Source: Candidatus Baltobacteraceae bacterium
GTDB lineage: Bacteria; Vulcanimicrobiota; Vulcanimicrobiia; Vulcanimicrobiales; Vulcanimicrobiaceae
Reading direction: 5' to 3'
Assembly (NCBI GenBank): GCA_036488875.1
Contig: DASXGW010000004.1
Span: forward strand, 310,001 to 374,000
DNA length: 64,000 nt
Under the pieces are notes generated by a model. It was not told where the DNA came from, made no database searches, and saw only the letters and a list, made by a program, of their open reading frames with translations. The translations under genes were made by a program, and so were the position numbers. Below, in pieces: positions 52,468-61,829 of this stretch (position 1 is its first letter; every line of letters starts with the position of its first letter).

Positions 52468-54900
52468 ATGCAACGGAATCGGGTCGGCTTTGGGTTGCTC
52501 GCCTTGGGCGCAGCCGTGCTTGCCGCGTGCAGCACCGGCGGCGGGGGCGGCACGATCGTTCCGCAAGGGTTCCAGCCGCTTCAATCACCGGCATTTTCGC
52601 CGTTCGCCGGCGACGCGCGGCATCGGCATCACCCGGTGCGTGCCGTCGTGTACCTGCGCATACCCGCGCCCCGTCACCATCATCGCGGGCGCCGGCACAT
52701 GCATCCAAACTACGTCTCTCCGGGCACGGCATCGATTTCGTTTGCCGTGCAGCCGATCGCTGCATCGGGACCGCAGCCGACGCCGATGCCGTTGCAAACG
52801 ATGAACGTCGCGACGCCGGTACCGTGCGGCCCCGTTTCTCCACTCGGCGCCACACTGCAATGCAAGTTTACCGTCAGCGTGATGCCCGGACGCGATTCGT
52901 TCATCGTCAAAACGTATTCGGGTGCTAACGCTTCGGGTAAAGTGTTGTCGGAATACATGTCCGGTTCGACGATCGTTCCAACGCCGAATCCGAAAGGCAC
53001 CATCGTACCGCTAGGATTTACGCTCGAAGGCGTGATCGATCGCGTCGTTCTGCAGTATCCCAACATAGTCGTGCCGGCCGACGCGCAAGGACAAGTCGGT
53101 GCGATTCCGGTCGGCGTTGCAACGACGGTCCCGCTGAACGTCACTCCCTACGACGCTGCAAACTATCAGATTCTGTCGCAAGTTCCGGCAACCGGAACAC
53201 CGGTACCTTACGCGGCGCCCGTTACGTTGAGCCTCTCTCCCACTGGTAAGGGCTTCACGTTGAGCAATAACTCCGGGTCCGGAAACTCCGTAACGATCTC
53301 GGGTCCCAACGATCTCGACGTCAACGTCGTTTACGACGGAACGTTTACCGCGTCGGGCGGCTCCGTTTCGTCGACAACCTCGTTTTCCGTCGCCGCAACG
53401 GGATCGACGCTCGCGGCTCATCCGCGCAAGAAGATCCGTCTGCTCGCACCGCGCGCGGCGACGCCGGCACCCGATGCCGCCGGGATAGTGCTGTCCGGCA
53501 ACGCGATTCCGGGCGCAACGATTCCGACGACGTTGACGACGCCGATACCGCTTTCACTCGTTAACGCCGGCGCGAACACCATGGCGTTCTTTGCAAGCGG
53601 TTATGCGGGAGCCGTCGTGAACGCGCTCGTGGGGACGGCGACTGCGGGCGTGCCGGGCAGCTCCGGCAGCTTTGTCGGCAATCTCGCCAATGCGAACTTT
53701 GCCGATTCGCTCGGCAACCTCTGGGTGTACGATCACAATACCGATCAGATCGATTGTTTCGCGGCAGGGGCGTACTCCACACCGGCCGGCTCGATCCCGA
53801 CGGCGTCGCTATTCCCCAATGGCGGCGCGCTGTACGCCTTCGACGGCTTCGCCGAAGATTCGTCCAACAATCTCTGGTTCGCCCTATACGGCTCGGTTGG
53901 AGGCTTTTACTTTTATACGATCGGCGACATGCCGATCAACGCCACGTCTTGCTCCGCTCCGGCGGCTTCGATTAGCATCACCCAGCCGCCGACCGATGCG
54001 GTCGACTTGTACGATTTGACCGCGATTCCGGGAACCGCTTCGGTTGCAATTGGAAGCTACGACTTCAATACCAGCACGGGATCGATATTGGTCGCCAGCC
54101 CGGCCTCGACGCCAAACGTTACCAGTGCTTCGCTCGGATTCGGTGCGCAGCCGGAGGCGATGTTCTCGGGCCCCAGTTCGGCTTACACGCTGCTGAGCAG
54201 CAGCGGCCAATCGCTCGGCAGCGTCTCACCGGCCGGCGCCTATACCAACATTGCGACGTACGACGCCACCGTCCAAACCTTCCTATATAGCACGACTTCC
54301 AAGGCTGCGTCGGCGTCGGGTGTGTTGGGCGCGACCGCAAGCAATACGTCGTATTCAGACGCCGCGTCGGTGCTGTTACTCAATCCGGCCGACACCAATC
54401 CGTCGTCGAACTTCCAAGCGCTTCCGTTCGCTACCGTGTGCCAAGGCATCGCGTTCGACGCGCAAGATACGGCGTGGGCGCTCTGCCTCAATGCATCGAA
54501 CGCGCTCCAGTTGTATCACGTCGTTGCGACCTCGACGTGGAGCGTGCTGCCTGGAACGGTGGTACCGGTCAATCTCAGGGGATCGGTCTCGCCGTATACC
54601 GGGAGCGTCTATCTCGGCATCTTGGAAGCGTTCGGTTCGACCGCCGGGCCGTTTACGCTGACGAACTACGACACGAACGTTATCGGCAACGTGGCTTCCG
54701 AGGGCGATCGCGGCATCACGTTTGACATGAGCGAGACCAACCTGGGCGCTGCCGAGACGACCGCCGACGTGGTCGACGCCAGCGGACGGACGGTCCCCGT
54801 GACGTTCGAAGTCGACTCGATCTACTACGGCGGCGCTCCGCCGCGCGGCGGCGCGCGGTCGCACGCCCGCCGGGGATATCCGCCGATACCGCATAACTAA
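52468..54900 (+). CDS. Large lipoprotein of unknown function
   Basis: An 810-residue lipoprotein. The ATG at 52468 has GAGG upstream and gives a good lipoprotein signal ending LAACSTGGGGG. A His/Arg-rich stretch (RHRHHPVRAVV, RHHHRGRRHMH) near residues 50-75 could bind metal. The middle has Ig-like strands with VTISGPNDLDVNVVYDG, and the C-terminal half (about 380-790) has propeller-like blades (NANFADSLGNLWVYDHNTDQI, SNNLWFALYGSV, FDAQDTAWALCLN). It ends with a basic tail. No family is recognised; it resembles lineage-specific surface proteins. The stop precedes the TPP riboswitch. Confidence 0.65.
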   Translation: MQRNRVGFGLLALGAAVLAACSTGGGGGTIVPQGFQPLQSPAFSPFAGDARHRHHPVRAVVYLRIPAPRHHHRGRRHMHPNYVSPGTASISFAVQPIAASGPQPTPMPLQTMNVATPVPCGPVSPLGATLQCKFTVSVMPGRDSFIVKTYSGANASGKVLSEYMSGSTIVPTPNPKGTIVPLGFTLEGVIDRVVLQYPNIVVPADAQGQVGAIPVGVATTVPLNVTPYDAANYQILSQVPATGTPVPYAAPVTLSLSPTGKGFTLSNNSGSGNSVTISGPNDLDVNVVYDGTFTASGGSVSSTTSFSVAATGSTLAAHPRKKIRLLAPRAATPAPDAAGIVLSGNAIPGATIPTTLTTPIPLSLVNAGANTMAFFASGYAGAVVNALVGTATAGVPGSSGSFVGNLANANFADSLGNLWVYDHNTDQIDCFAAGAYSTPAGSIPTASLFPNGGALYAFDGFAEDSSNNLWFALYGSVGGFYFYTIGDMPINATSCSAPAASISITQPPTDAVDLYDLTAIPGTASVAIGSYDFNTSTGSILVASPASTPNVTSASLGFGAQPEAMFSGPSSAYTLLSSSGQSLGSVSPAGAYTNIATYDATVQTFLYSTTSKAASASGVLGATASNTSYSDAASVLLLNPADTNPSSNFQALPFATVCQGIAFDAQDTAWALCLNASNALQLYHVVATSTWSVLPGTVVPVNLRGSVSPYTGSVYLGILEAFGSTAGPFTLTNYDTNVIGNVASEGDRGITFDMSETNLGAAETTADVVDASGRTVPVTFEVDSIYYGGAPPRGGARSHARRGYPPIPHN

Positions 54901-54903
54901 GCA

Positions 54904-56579
<1,676 letters not shown>

Positions 56580-56589
56580 CATCTTTGTT

Positions 56590-56636
56590 GTCATCCTGAG
56601 CGTAGCGAACGAAGTGAGCGAAGTCGAAGGGCGGGC
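56590..56636 (+). repeat. Interspersed repeat copy D at the start of the HAD gene
   Basis: GTCATCCTGAGCGTAGCGAA at the left and GAAGTCGAAGGGCGGG at the right, with centre GAAGTGAGC, match the aceF copies in the outer arms. It begins 11 bases after the thiC stop. The best start codon of the next gene, GTG 56614, lies inside it. Confidence 0.85.
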
Positions 56637-57111
56637 GCATAGCGTCAAGGGTGTGCTCTTCGATCGGGACGGAACGATCGTGTACGACGTTCCGTACAAC
56701 GGAGACCCGGAGCTCGTCGATCCGGTGCCGCGCGCGAAAGAGCTGCTCGACGCGCTGCGTGCGCGCGGCATCAAAGTCGGCGTGCTCTCGAATCAGTCGG
56801 GAATCGGTCGCGGCATGATCACGCAGGCGCAGATGCAAGCGGTGAACGATCGCGTCGACGCCTTGCTCGGTCCGTTCGACGGCTGGTACGTTTGTCCGCA
56901 CGCGCCCGAAGAAGACTGCGAATGCCGCAAGCCCAAGCCAAAGCTGGTCTTGGACGCCGCACGCGATTGGGCTCTCGATCCGGCGCAGATCGTGGTGATC
57001 GGCGACAAGACCAGCGACGTCGACGTCGCAAAAAACGCCGGGGCGACCGGCATTCTCGTCGGCCCAGCGGTCACGTTCGCAGCCGCCGTCGAAGCCGTCT
57101 TGAAGCGATGA
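56614..57111 (+). CDS. HAD-IIIA phosphatase (GmhB / histidinol-phosphatase-like)
   Basis: About 165 residues from the GTG at 56614. HAD motif I is FDRDGTIVYDVPYN, motif II SNQSGIGRG, and motif IV GDKTSDVDVAKNAG. A zinc loop CPHAPEEDCECRKPKP is typical of heptose-bisphosphate phosphatase GmhB and of HisB-N. The likely role is dephosphorylation of a sugar or histidinol phosphate; I cannot tell which. In-frame stops lie further upstream in the repeat, so the start must be GTG 56614 (inside the repeat) or GTG 56653, which leaves no residues before motif I. The stop overlaps the next gene by four bases. Confidence 0.88.
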   Translation: MSEVEGRAHSVKGVLFDRDGTIVYDVPYNGDPELVDPVPRAKELLDALRARGIKVGVLSNQSGIGRGMITQAQMQAVNDRVDALLGPFDGWYVCPHAPEEDCECRKPKPKLVLDAARDWALDPAQIVVIGDKTSDVDVAKNAGATGILVGPAVTFAAAVEAVLKR

Positions 57112-57638
57112 GCAACGATCAGTTAAACATCGCCGTCTCGCTGGCAACTCTTATCGTCGTGGGAGCGGCCTCGGTCGCGGCCATCGTTCAGCTGCGTCAT
57201 CTCCGCACGAGCAATCAATTAAACGCCGTGTTCGAGATCATGAATCAATGGAATCTTCCGGGGGTGCAAGCGGCTCTCACCGAGTTGAAGCAGATTCCGG
57301 TAAAAATGCAGGATCCCGCGTACGTGAAAATGCTCGAAGCGCCCGGATCGGTCGACCGTGTGCGTTATCAGGAATTCCTTGCCTTCGATCTCTGGGAGCA
57401 GATCGGTACGTTCGTGAAGCGCGACCTCGTCGACGAAAGTACGCTACTCGATATCACCTCGATGCAGATCGTCAACGCCTGGAAACTTGCCGAGCCGGCT
57501 ATCGCCGTCGTCCGGGCGAGAACGGGGCCGTCGACGTTCGAAAATTTCGAATATCTCGCGGTGCGCGCGACGATGTGGAATCGACGTTATCCCAACGGAA
57601 CCTATCCGCAGCGCCTACCGCGAATGAGCGATCTCTAG
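57108..57638 (+). CDS. DUF4760-like membrane-anchored protein
   Basis: A 176-residue protein with one N-terminal span (IAVSLATLIVVGAASVAAIVQL, about residues 8-29) and a cytoplasmic helical domain. The phrases QLNAVFEIMNQWNLPGVQAAL, YQEFLAFDLWEQIGTFVKRDLVDESTLLD and the tail ATMWNRRYPNGTYPQRLPRMSDL resemble the DUF4760 family. Function unknown. It is coupled to the phosphatase by an ATGA overlap. Confidence 0.7.
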   Translation: MSNDQLNIAVSLATLIVVGAASVAAIVQLRHLRTSNQLNAVFEIMNQWNLPGVQAALTELKQIPVKMQDPAYVKMLEAPGSVDRVRYQEFLAFDLWEQIGTFVKRDLVDESTLLDITSMQIVNAWKLAEPAIAVVRARTGPSTFENFEYLAVRATMWNRRYPNGTYPQRLPRMSDL

Positions 57639-57651
57639 CTAAAAGGGGGTT

Positions 57652-58317
57652 CTAGCGCTGCGCGCCGTCGAGCCAGTAGTCGACATCTTCGCCATGCGGA
57701 ATGGCGGCAAGCTCTTCGGCCTGCGGTGAGATCTGCACCCAGTGCTGCAGGGAGTGCCACGCGCTCATGACCTTGACGACGTAGTGCTGCGTTTCGTCGT
57801 AGGGCGGAATGCCGCCGAACTCTTCGACCGCCTTCGGTCCGGCGTTATACGCCGCGAAGACGAGATCGTAGTTCGTTCCAAAGCGCTTCATCAAGCCGTG
57901 CAGATACTCGGCTGCTCCGGAAAGATTCTCCCCCGAGTTGTGCGGGTTGACGCCAAGCATCGAGGCGGTGCCCGGCATCAGCTGGCCGAGGCCGATGGCT
58001 CCCGCACGCGACAGCGCGTGGGTGTGCCAGCGCGACTCGACGGTGACGATCGCGACGAGGATGTTGGCGTCGAGACGCCAGCGCTCGGCGTTGACGATCA
58101 CGCGGCGTGCGAAGTCGCGGCTCTGCCACTTGGGCATCTCCGGATTGATGTGACGAATGACCGTCGCGTACGCAGCGATCGTCCGGGGCGTCACGGGAAG
58201 CCGATGGGTCGCGGCCGCGGCGGGGCGCGCAAAAGCAAATAGCCCAGAAGTGAAGAGCGCCATCGCCAGTAACCCGGCGAAGAACTTCCGCATAGGCGGC
58301 CGGGGTTCGAGCCGCAC
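57652..58317 (-). CDS. Lytic transglycosylase (SLT domain)
   Basis: A 221-residue exported enzyme. I chose the GTG at 58317 because AAGGAGG lies six bases upstream; an ATG at 58293 would also give a signal peptide (MRKFFAGLLAMALFTSGLFAFARPAAAA). The SLT domain shows the catalytic glutamate in TVESRWHTHALSRAGAIGLGQLMPGTASMLG and the conserved FAAYNAGPKAVEEFGGIPPYDET. It cleaves peptidoglycan to anhydromuropeptides in the periplasm. Convergent with the DUF4760-like gene (13-base gap). Confidence 0.92.
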   Translation of the reverse strand: MRLEPRPPMRKFFAGLLAMALFTSGLFAFARPAAAATHRLPVTPRTIAAYATVIRHINPEMPKWQSRDFARRVIVNAERWRLDANILVAIVTVESRWHTHALSRAGAIGLGQLMPGTASMLGVNPHNSGENLSGAAEYLHGLMKRFGTNYDLVFAAYNAGPKAVEEFGGIPPYDETQHYVVKVMSAWHSLQHWVQISPQAEELAAIPHGEDVDYWLDGAQR

Positions 58318-58368
58318 CAAGACCCTCCTTCAGGGGACCTGCTCCGGGCGTGTAAAACCCCTGTGTCG

Positions 58369-58524
58369 ATGCACCTCTCACAGGCCTCACGGCGTCGCTG
58401 GGCTATCGGGATCGTCGCGTTCTTCCTTTTGATGTGCGCCTCGATCGCGGTCGCGCAGTGGTGGGCAGTCAACAAAAACGTGCCCGCGTGCCAAAGCGAA
58501 ATTGCCGAGGGTCGTCATTGCTAA
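58369..58524 (+). CDS. Possible small membrane protein, 51 residues
   Basis: The frame from the ATG at 58369 encodes MHLSQASRRRWAIGIVAFFL followed by LMCASIAVAQWWAV and a polar tail with two cysteines (ACQSEIAEGRHC). A basic N-terminus, one span and a short periplasmic tail make a sensible small membrane protein. There is no ribosome-binding site; a CAGGGG/CCCCTG inverted repeat lies just upstream (58331-58363). It sits in the 299-base gap between the transglycosylase and the propeller gene. Expression is unproven. Confidence 0.4.
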   Translation: MHLSQASRRRWAIGIVAFFLLMCASIAVAQWWAVNKNVPACQSEIAEGRHC

Positions 58525-58616
58525 ACCGCCACCGCGCTGTTTGATTGAACTTTGAGCACCTGCGCGCAGGAGTCGCGCAGACCGGCATTGGACCCGCGCT
58601 TCCAGGAGGCTACTTC

Positions 58617-61600
58617 GTGAAAATTCGCTCGCTGCTCGTAGCGGCGGCCCTGGCGGCCGTTGCCTTTTTCCCTGTCCAACCGGCATTAGCGCAGACTGCC
58701 GCATCGCCGACCCCGGCCGCCGCGCCGGCTAAGCCGGCGAAAGAACCGACGACGGGCAATCCGACGCCCTCACCGACGGCCAGTCCGACCCCCGGGCCGG
58801 CGTTTGGGAACATGCACTGGCGCGAGATCGGGCCGGCAGCAGGCGGCGGCCGCGTCTCGGCGGTTGTCGGTTCGGCGACCGATCCGAAGCTCTACTACTT
58901 CGGCGCTGCTGGCGGCGGCGTGTGGCGATCGACCAACGGTGCGCAGACCTGGGATCCGGTCTTCCAGAAAGAAGGCACCGCCTCGATCGGGGCCATCGCC
59001 ATCGATCCGACGGACAATAAAACCGTTTGGGTCGCGACCGGCGAGACGAACCCGCGTAACGACGTCAGCTACGGCGACGGCGTCTACAAGTCGACCGACG
59101 GCGGCGACAAGTGGACCAACGTCGGCCTCAAAGAGACGCGCTACATTTCGAGCATCGTGGTCGACCCCCGCAACCACAATCACGTGATCGTGGGCGCGCT
59201 CGGCGATCCGTTCGCCGACAGTCACGACCGCGGCGTTTACGTCACCGACGACGGCGGCAAGACGTGGAAGCAGACGCTCTTCGTCGGGCCGCAAACCGGC
59301 GTCTCCGACATGGCCATGAGCGCGCAAGACCCCAACGTGCTGTATGCCGGCCTCTGGCAGTTCCGCCGCGTGCCGTATACGACGACCAGCGGCGGACCCG
59401 ACGACGGACTGTACAAGTCGACCGACGGCGGCGCGACCTGGACGAAGCTTGCGGGCCACGGTTTACCGGCGGGAACGATGGGGCGCATCGGCGTCGCGGT
59501 CGCTCCCAGCAACGGCAACCGCGTGTACGCGATGATCGAATCGAACGAAGGCATCTTATGGCGCTCCGATGACGGCGGCGCGAACTGGACGATGGTCAGC
59601 AACGATCGCGACATTCAAGCGCGCGCGTTCTACTTCACGCACGTCGCGGTCGATCCGAAGAACCCCGACAAAGTCTACGCCGTGTCGTTTACGACGATGG
59701 CGAGCACCGACGGCGGCAAAACGTTCAAAACAATCGGCGAACAGGTGCACTCCGATTTCCACGCTATCTGGATTGCGCCCAACGATCCCGACCGCATCAT
59801 GCTCGGCGAGGACGGCGGTTACGTCCTTACGCTCGACGGCGGCGACAACTGGTTCTTCTCGCTCAACGTCGCGATCGGTGAAGTCTATCGCGTCGGTTTG
59901 GGCAACGACAATCCGTATACGGTCTGCGCCGGCCTCCAAGACAACAACTTCTGGTGCGGACCGTCGAACTCGCTCGATCCCTCGGGCATTCAAAATAAGT
60001 ACTGGTACGTCACAGCGGGCGGCGACGGTACGTGGGGCATTCCCGAACCCGACGACGCCAACTGGATTTGGTCGTCGTCGCAAGACGGATCGCTGCAAAT
60101 CTACAATCGCGTAACGCAAGACGGCTGGTCCGCCGATCCCTATCTGCAAACCGGAAGGGAATCGTACGAGCTCGCGTCGGCGAAGTATCGCTTCAACTGG
60201 GAAGCGCCGTTCGGGTTTGCGCCGTGGCGTGCGCCCGGCAATAAAGTCATCGGACTCTACGGCGGCAACGTCGTCTTCCAAACGACCGATCGCGGCAAAT
60301 CGTGGACCGTCATCAGCCCGGATTTAACGCGCAACGAAAAGTCACATCAAATTCCCGCGGGCGGTCCCATCACCAAGGACATCTCCGGCGCCGAATACAC
60401 CGGCACGCTGCTCGACATCGAGGGCTCGACCTTGCACAAGGGCGAGATCTGGACCGGCAGCGACGACGGCTTGATTCACGTCACGCTCGACGGTGGCAAA
60501 CACTGGAGCGACGTGACGCCGGCCGGCGCACCGCACGACGGACGCTGGGAAACCGTCGCGCCGTCGACGCTTACCGACGGCACCACCTACGCGACCAGCG
60601 ACGCGCACTTCTCCGGAGACAGCGCGCCGTACGTGTACGTCACGCACGACTTCGGCAAGCACTGGAGTAAGATCACCGACGGGCTGCCGGCCGATCAATG
60701 GGCGCGTACGGTGCGTCCCGATACGCGCGATCGCAATCTCGTCTATCTCGGTACCGAAGAGGGCATCTGGATTTCGTTCGACGGCGGACGCACGTGGCAG
60801 TCGTTCAAGAACGATCTGCCGACCGTCTCCGTACACGACATCCGTATCCAGCCGCAGACCGACGACATGGTCATTGCGACGCACGGGCGCGCCGTCTATA
60901 TCATGGACGATATCCGTCCGGTGCAAGAGCTGCAGCAGGCGATCGGACGCGGTACGTGGCTGTTCACGCCGCGCACCAGCTACGAATGGACGATGCACGA
61001 GAACGACGAGGGAACCTACACGAACTACGCGGCAGACAATCCGCCGAACGGCGTGATGATTTTCTTCTATCAAAAGGAGAAGCAGAAGGGGAATCCGTCG
61101 CTCGAAATTCTCGATTCGCGCGGACGCGTGATTCGCAGCGTCTCGGGATCGCATAAGATCCACGGAAAAGATATCCCGTACATCACCAACAAGGTTGGTC
61201 TCAACCGCTACGTCTGGGACTTCACGGTCAACGGTCCGGTGGCGTGGACCGGTCAAACCAATCAGCTCTTCGCCGATTTCATTCAGAATAACGGGCCCGG
61301 CGCCGTCCCCGGCGAGTACTCGGTCCGCATGACCTTGGGCGGTCACACGTACGTGCAGCACTTTAGCGTGAAGCCCGATCCGCGCTCGCAGTTCACGATG
61401 GCGGATTACAAGCAGAGCTACGACGAGGCGATGCGTCAGATGGGGCATTACTCGACCGTAGCGACGATGCTCAACAATCTCGACAGTCTCAAGAAGTCTC
61501 TCGCGACGGCGAGCGACGCGGCGAAGAAAGCCAACGACAACGCGCTCGTGACGAAGCTTGGCGACCTGGAGACTTCGCGAGCCGCGCTATCCGCCACGTT

Positions 61601-61829
61601 GGGCACGGACACTCAAGGCGAAGGTACGCTGCAAGAGAACGCGCTCTACCAAGACCTGCAGACGGCGTTCTTCAGCGCCCAAGGCCTCAACACGCCGCCG
61701 GTGCTCAACTATATCAAGCGCGTCGGCGTCGAATATCGTGCCGGCGTAGACCGTTATAACGCGTTCGCGCGTTCCGTCAAAGCGGCGAACGTACCTAAGG
61801 TATCTCTCGAAGAGGTACAGGCTCGATGA
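58617..61829 (+). CDS. Exported BNR/sortilin-like beta-propeller protein, first of tandem pair
   Basis: A 1070-residue exported protein. The GTG at 58617 follows AGGAGG and gives a signal peptide (MKIRSLLVAAALAAVAFFPVQPALAQ), then a Pro/Thr/Ala linker to about residue 63. The main part is a VPS10/BNR-type propeller: repeated Asp-box phrases such as STDGGDKWTNV, TDDGGKTWKQT, SDDGGANWTMV and SFDGGRTWQSF. A C-terminal region (about 780-1070) has a beta-domain and helices (SLKKSLATASDAAKKANDNAL). Relatives are annotated as glycosyl hydrolases or photosystem-like propellers without proven activity. The stop overlaps the next gene by four bases. Confidence 0.83.
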   Translation: MKIRSLLVAAALAAVAFFPVQPALAQTAASPTPAAAPAKPAKEPTTGNPTPSPTASPTPGPAFGNMHWREIGPAAGGGRVSAVVGSATDPKLYYFGAAGGGVWRSTNGAQTWDPVFQKEGTASIGAIAIDPTDNKTVWVATGETNPRNDVSYGDGVYKSTDGGDKWTNVGLKETRYISSIVVDPRNHNHVIVGALGDPFADSHDRGVYVTDDGGKTWKQTLFVGPQTGVSDMAMSAQDPNVLYAGLWQFRRVPYTTTSGGPDDGLYKSTDGGATWTKLAGHGLPAGTMGRIGVAVAPSNGNRVYAMIESNEGILWRSDDGGANWTMVSNDRDIQARAFYFTHVAVDPKNPDKVYAVSFTTMASTDGGKTFKTIGEQVHSDFHAIWIAPNDPDRIMLGEDGGYVLTLDGGDNWFFSLNVAIGEVYRVGLGNDNPYTVCAGLQDNNFWCGPSNSLDPSGIQNKYWYVTAGGDGTWGIPEPDDANWIWSSSQDGSLQIYNRVTQDGWSADPYLQTGRESYELASAKYRFNWEAPFGFAPWRAPGNKVIGLYGGNVVFQTTDRGKSWTVISPDLTRNEKSHQIPAGGPITKDISGAEYTGTLLDIEGSTLHKGEIWTGSDDGLIHVTLDGGKHWSDVTPAGAPHDGRWETVAPSTLTDGTTYATSDAHFSGDSAPYVYVTHDFGKHWSKITDGLPADQWARTVRPDTRDRNLVYLGTEEGIWISFDGGRTWQSFKNDLPTVSVHDIRIQPQTDDMVIATHGRAVYIMDDIRPVQELQQAIGRGTWLFTPRTSYEWTMHENDEGTYTNYAADNPPNGVMIFFYQKEKQKGNPSLEILDSRGRVIRSVSGSHKIHGKDIPYITNKVGLNRYVWDFTVNGPVAWTGQTNQLFADFIQNNGPGAVPGEYSVRMTLGGHTYVQHFSVKPDPRSQFTMADYKQSYDEAMRQMGHYSTVATMLNNLDSLKKSLATASDAAKKANDNALVTKLGDLETSRAALSATLGTDTQGEGTLQENALYQDLQTAFFSAQGLNTPPVLNYIKRVGVEYRAGVDRYNAFARSVKAANVPKVSLEEVQAR

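Noticed and set aside
58290-58330. tRNA-like GGTTCGAGCC segment
   Set aside because: No acceptor or anticodon arms fit around it; it lies over the start of the transglycosylase gene.
60342-61448. 368-codon minus-strand frame within the first propeller gene
   Set aside because: It is antisense to a gene with clear Asp-box repeats and has no signal of its own.
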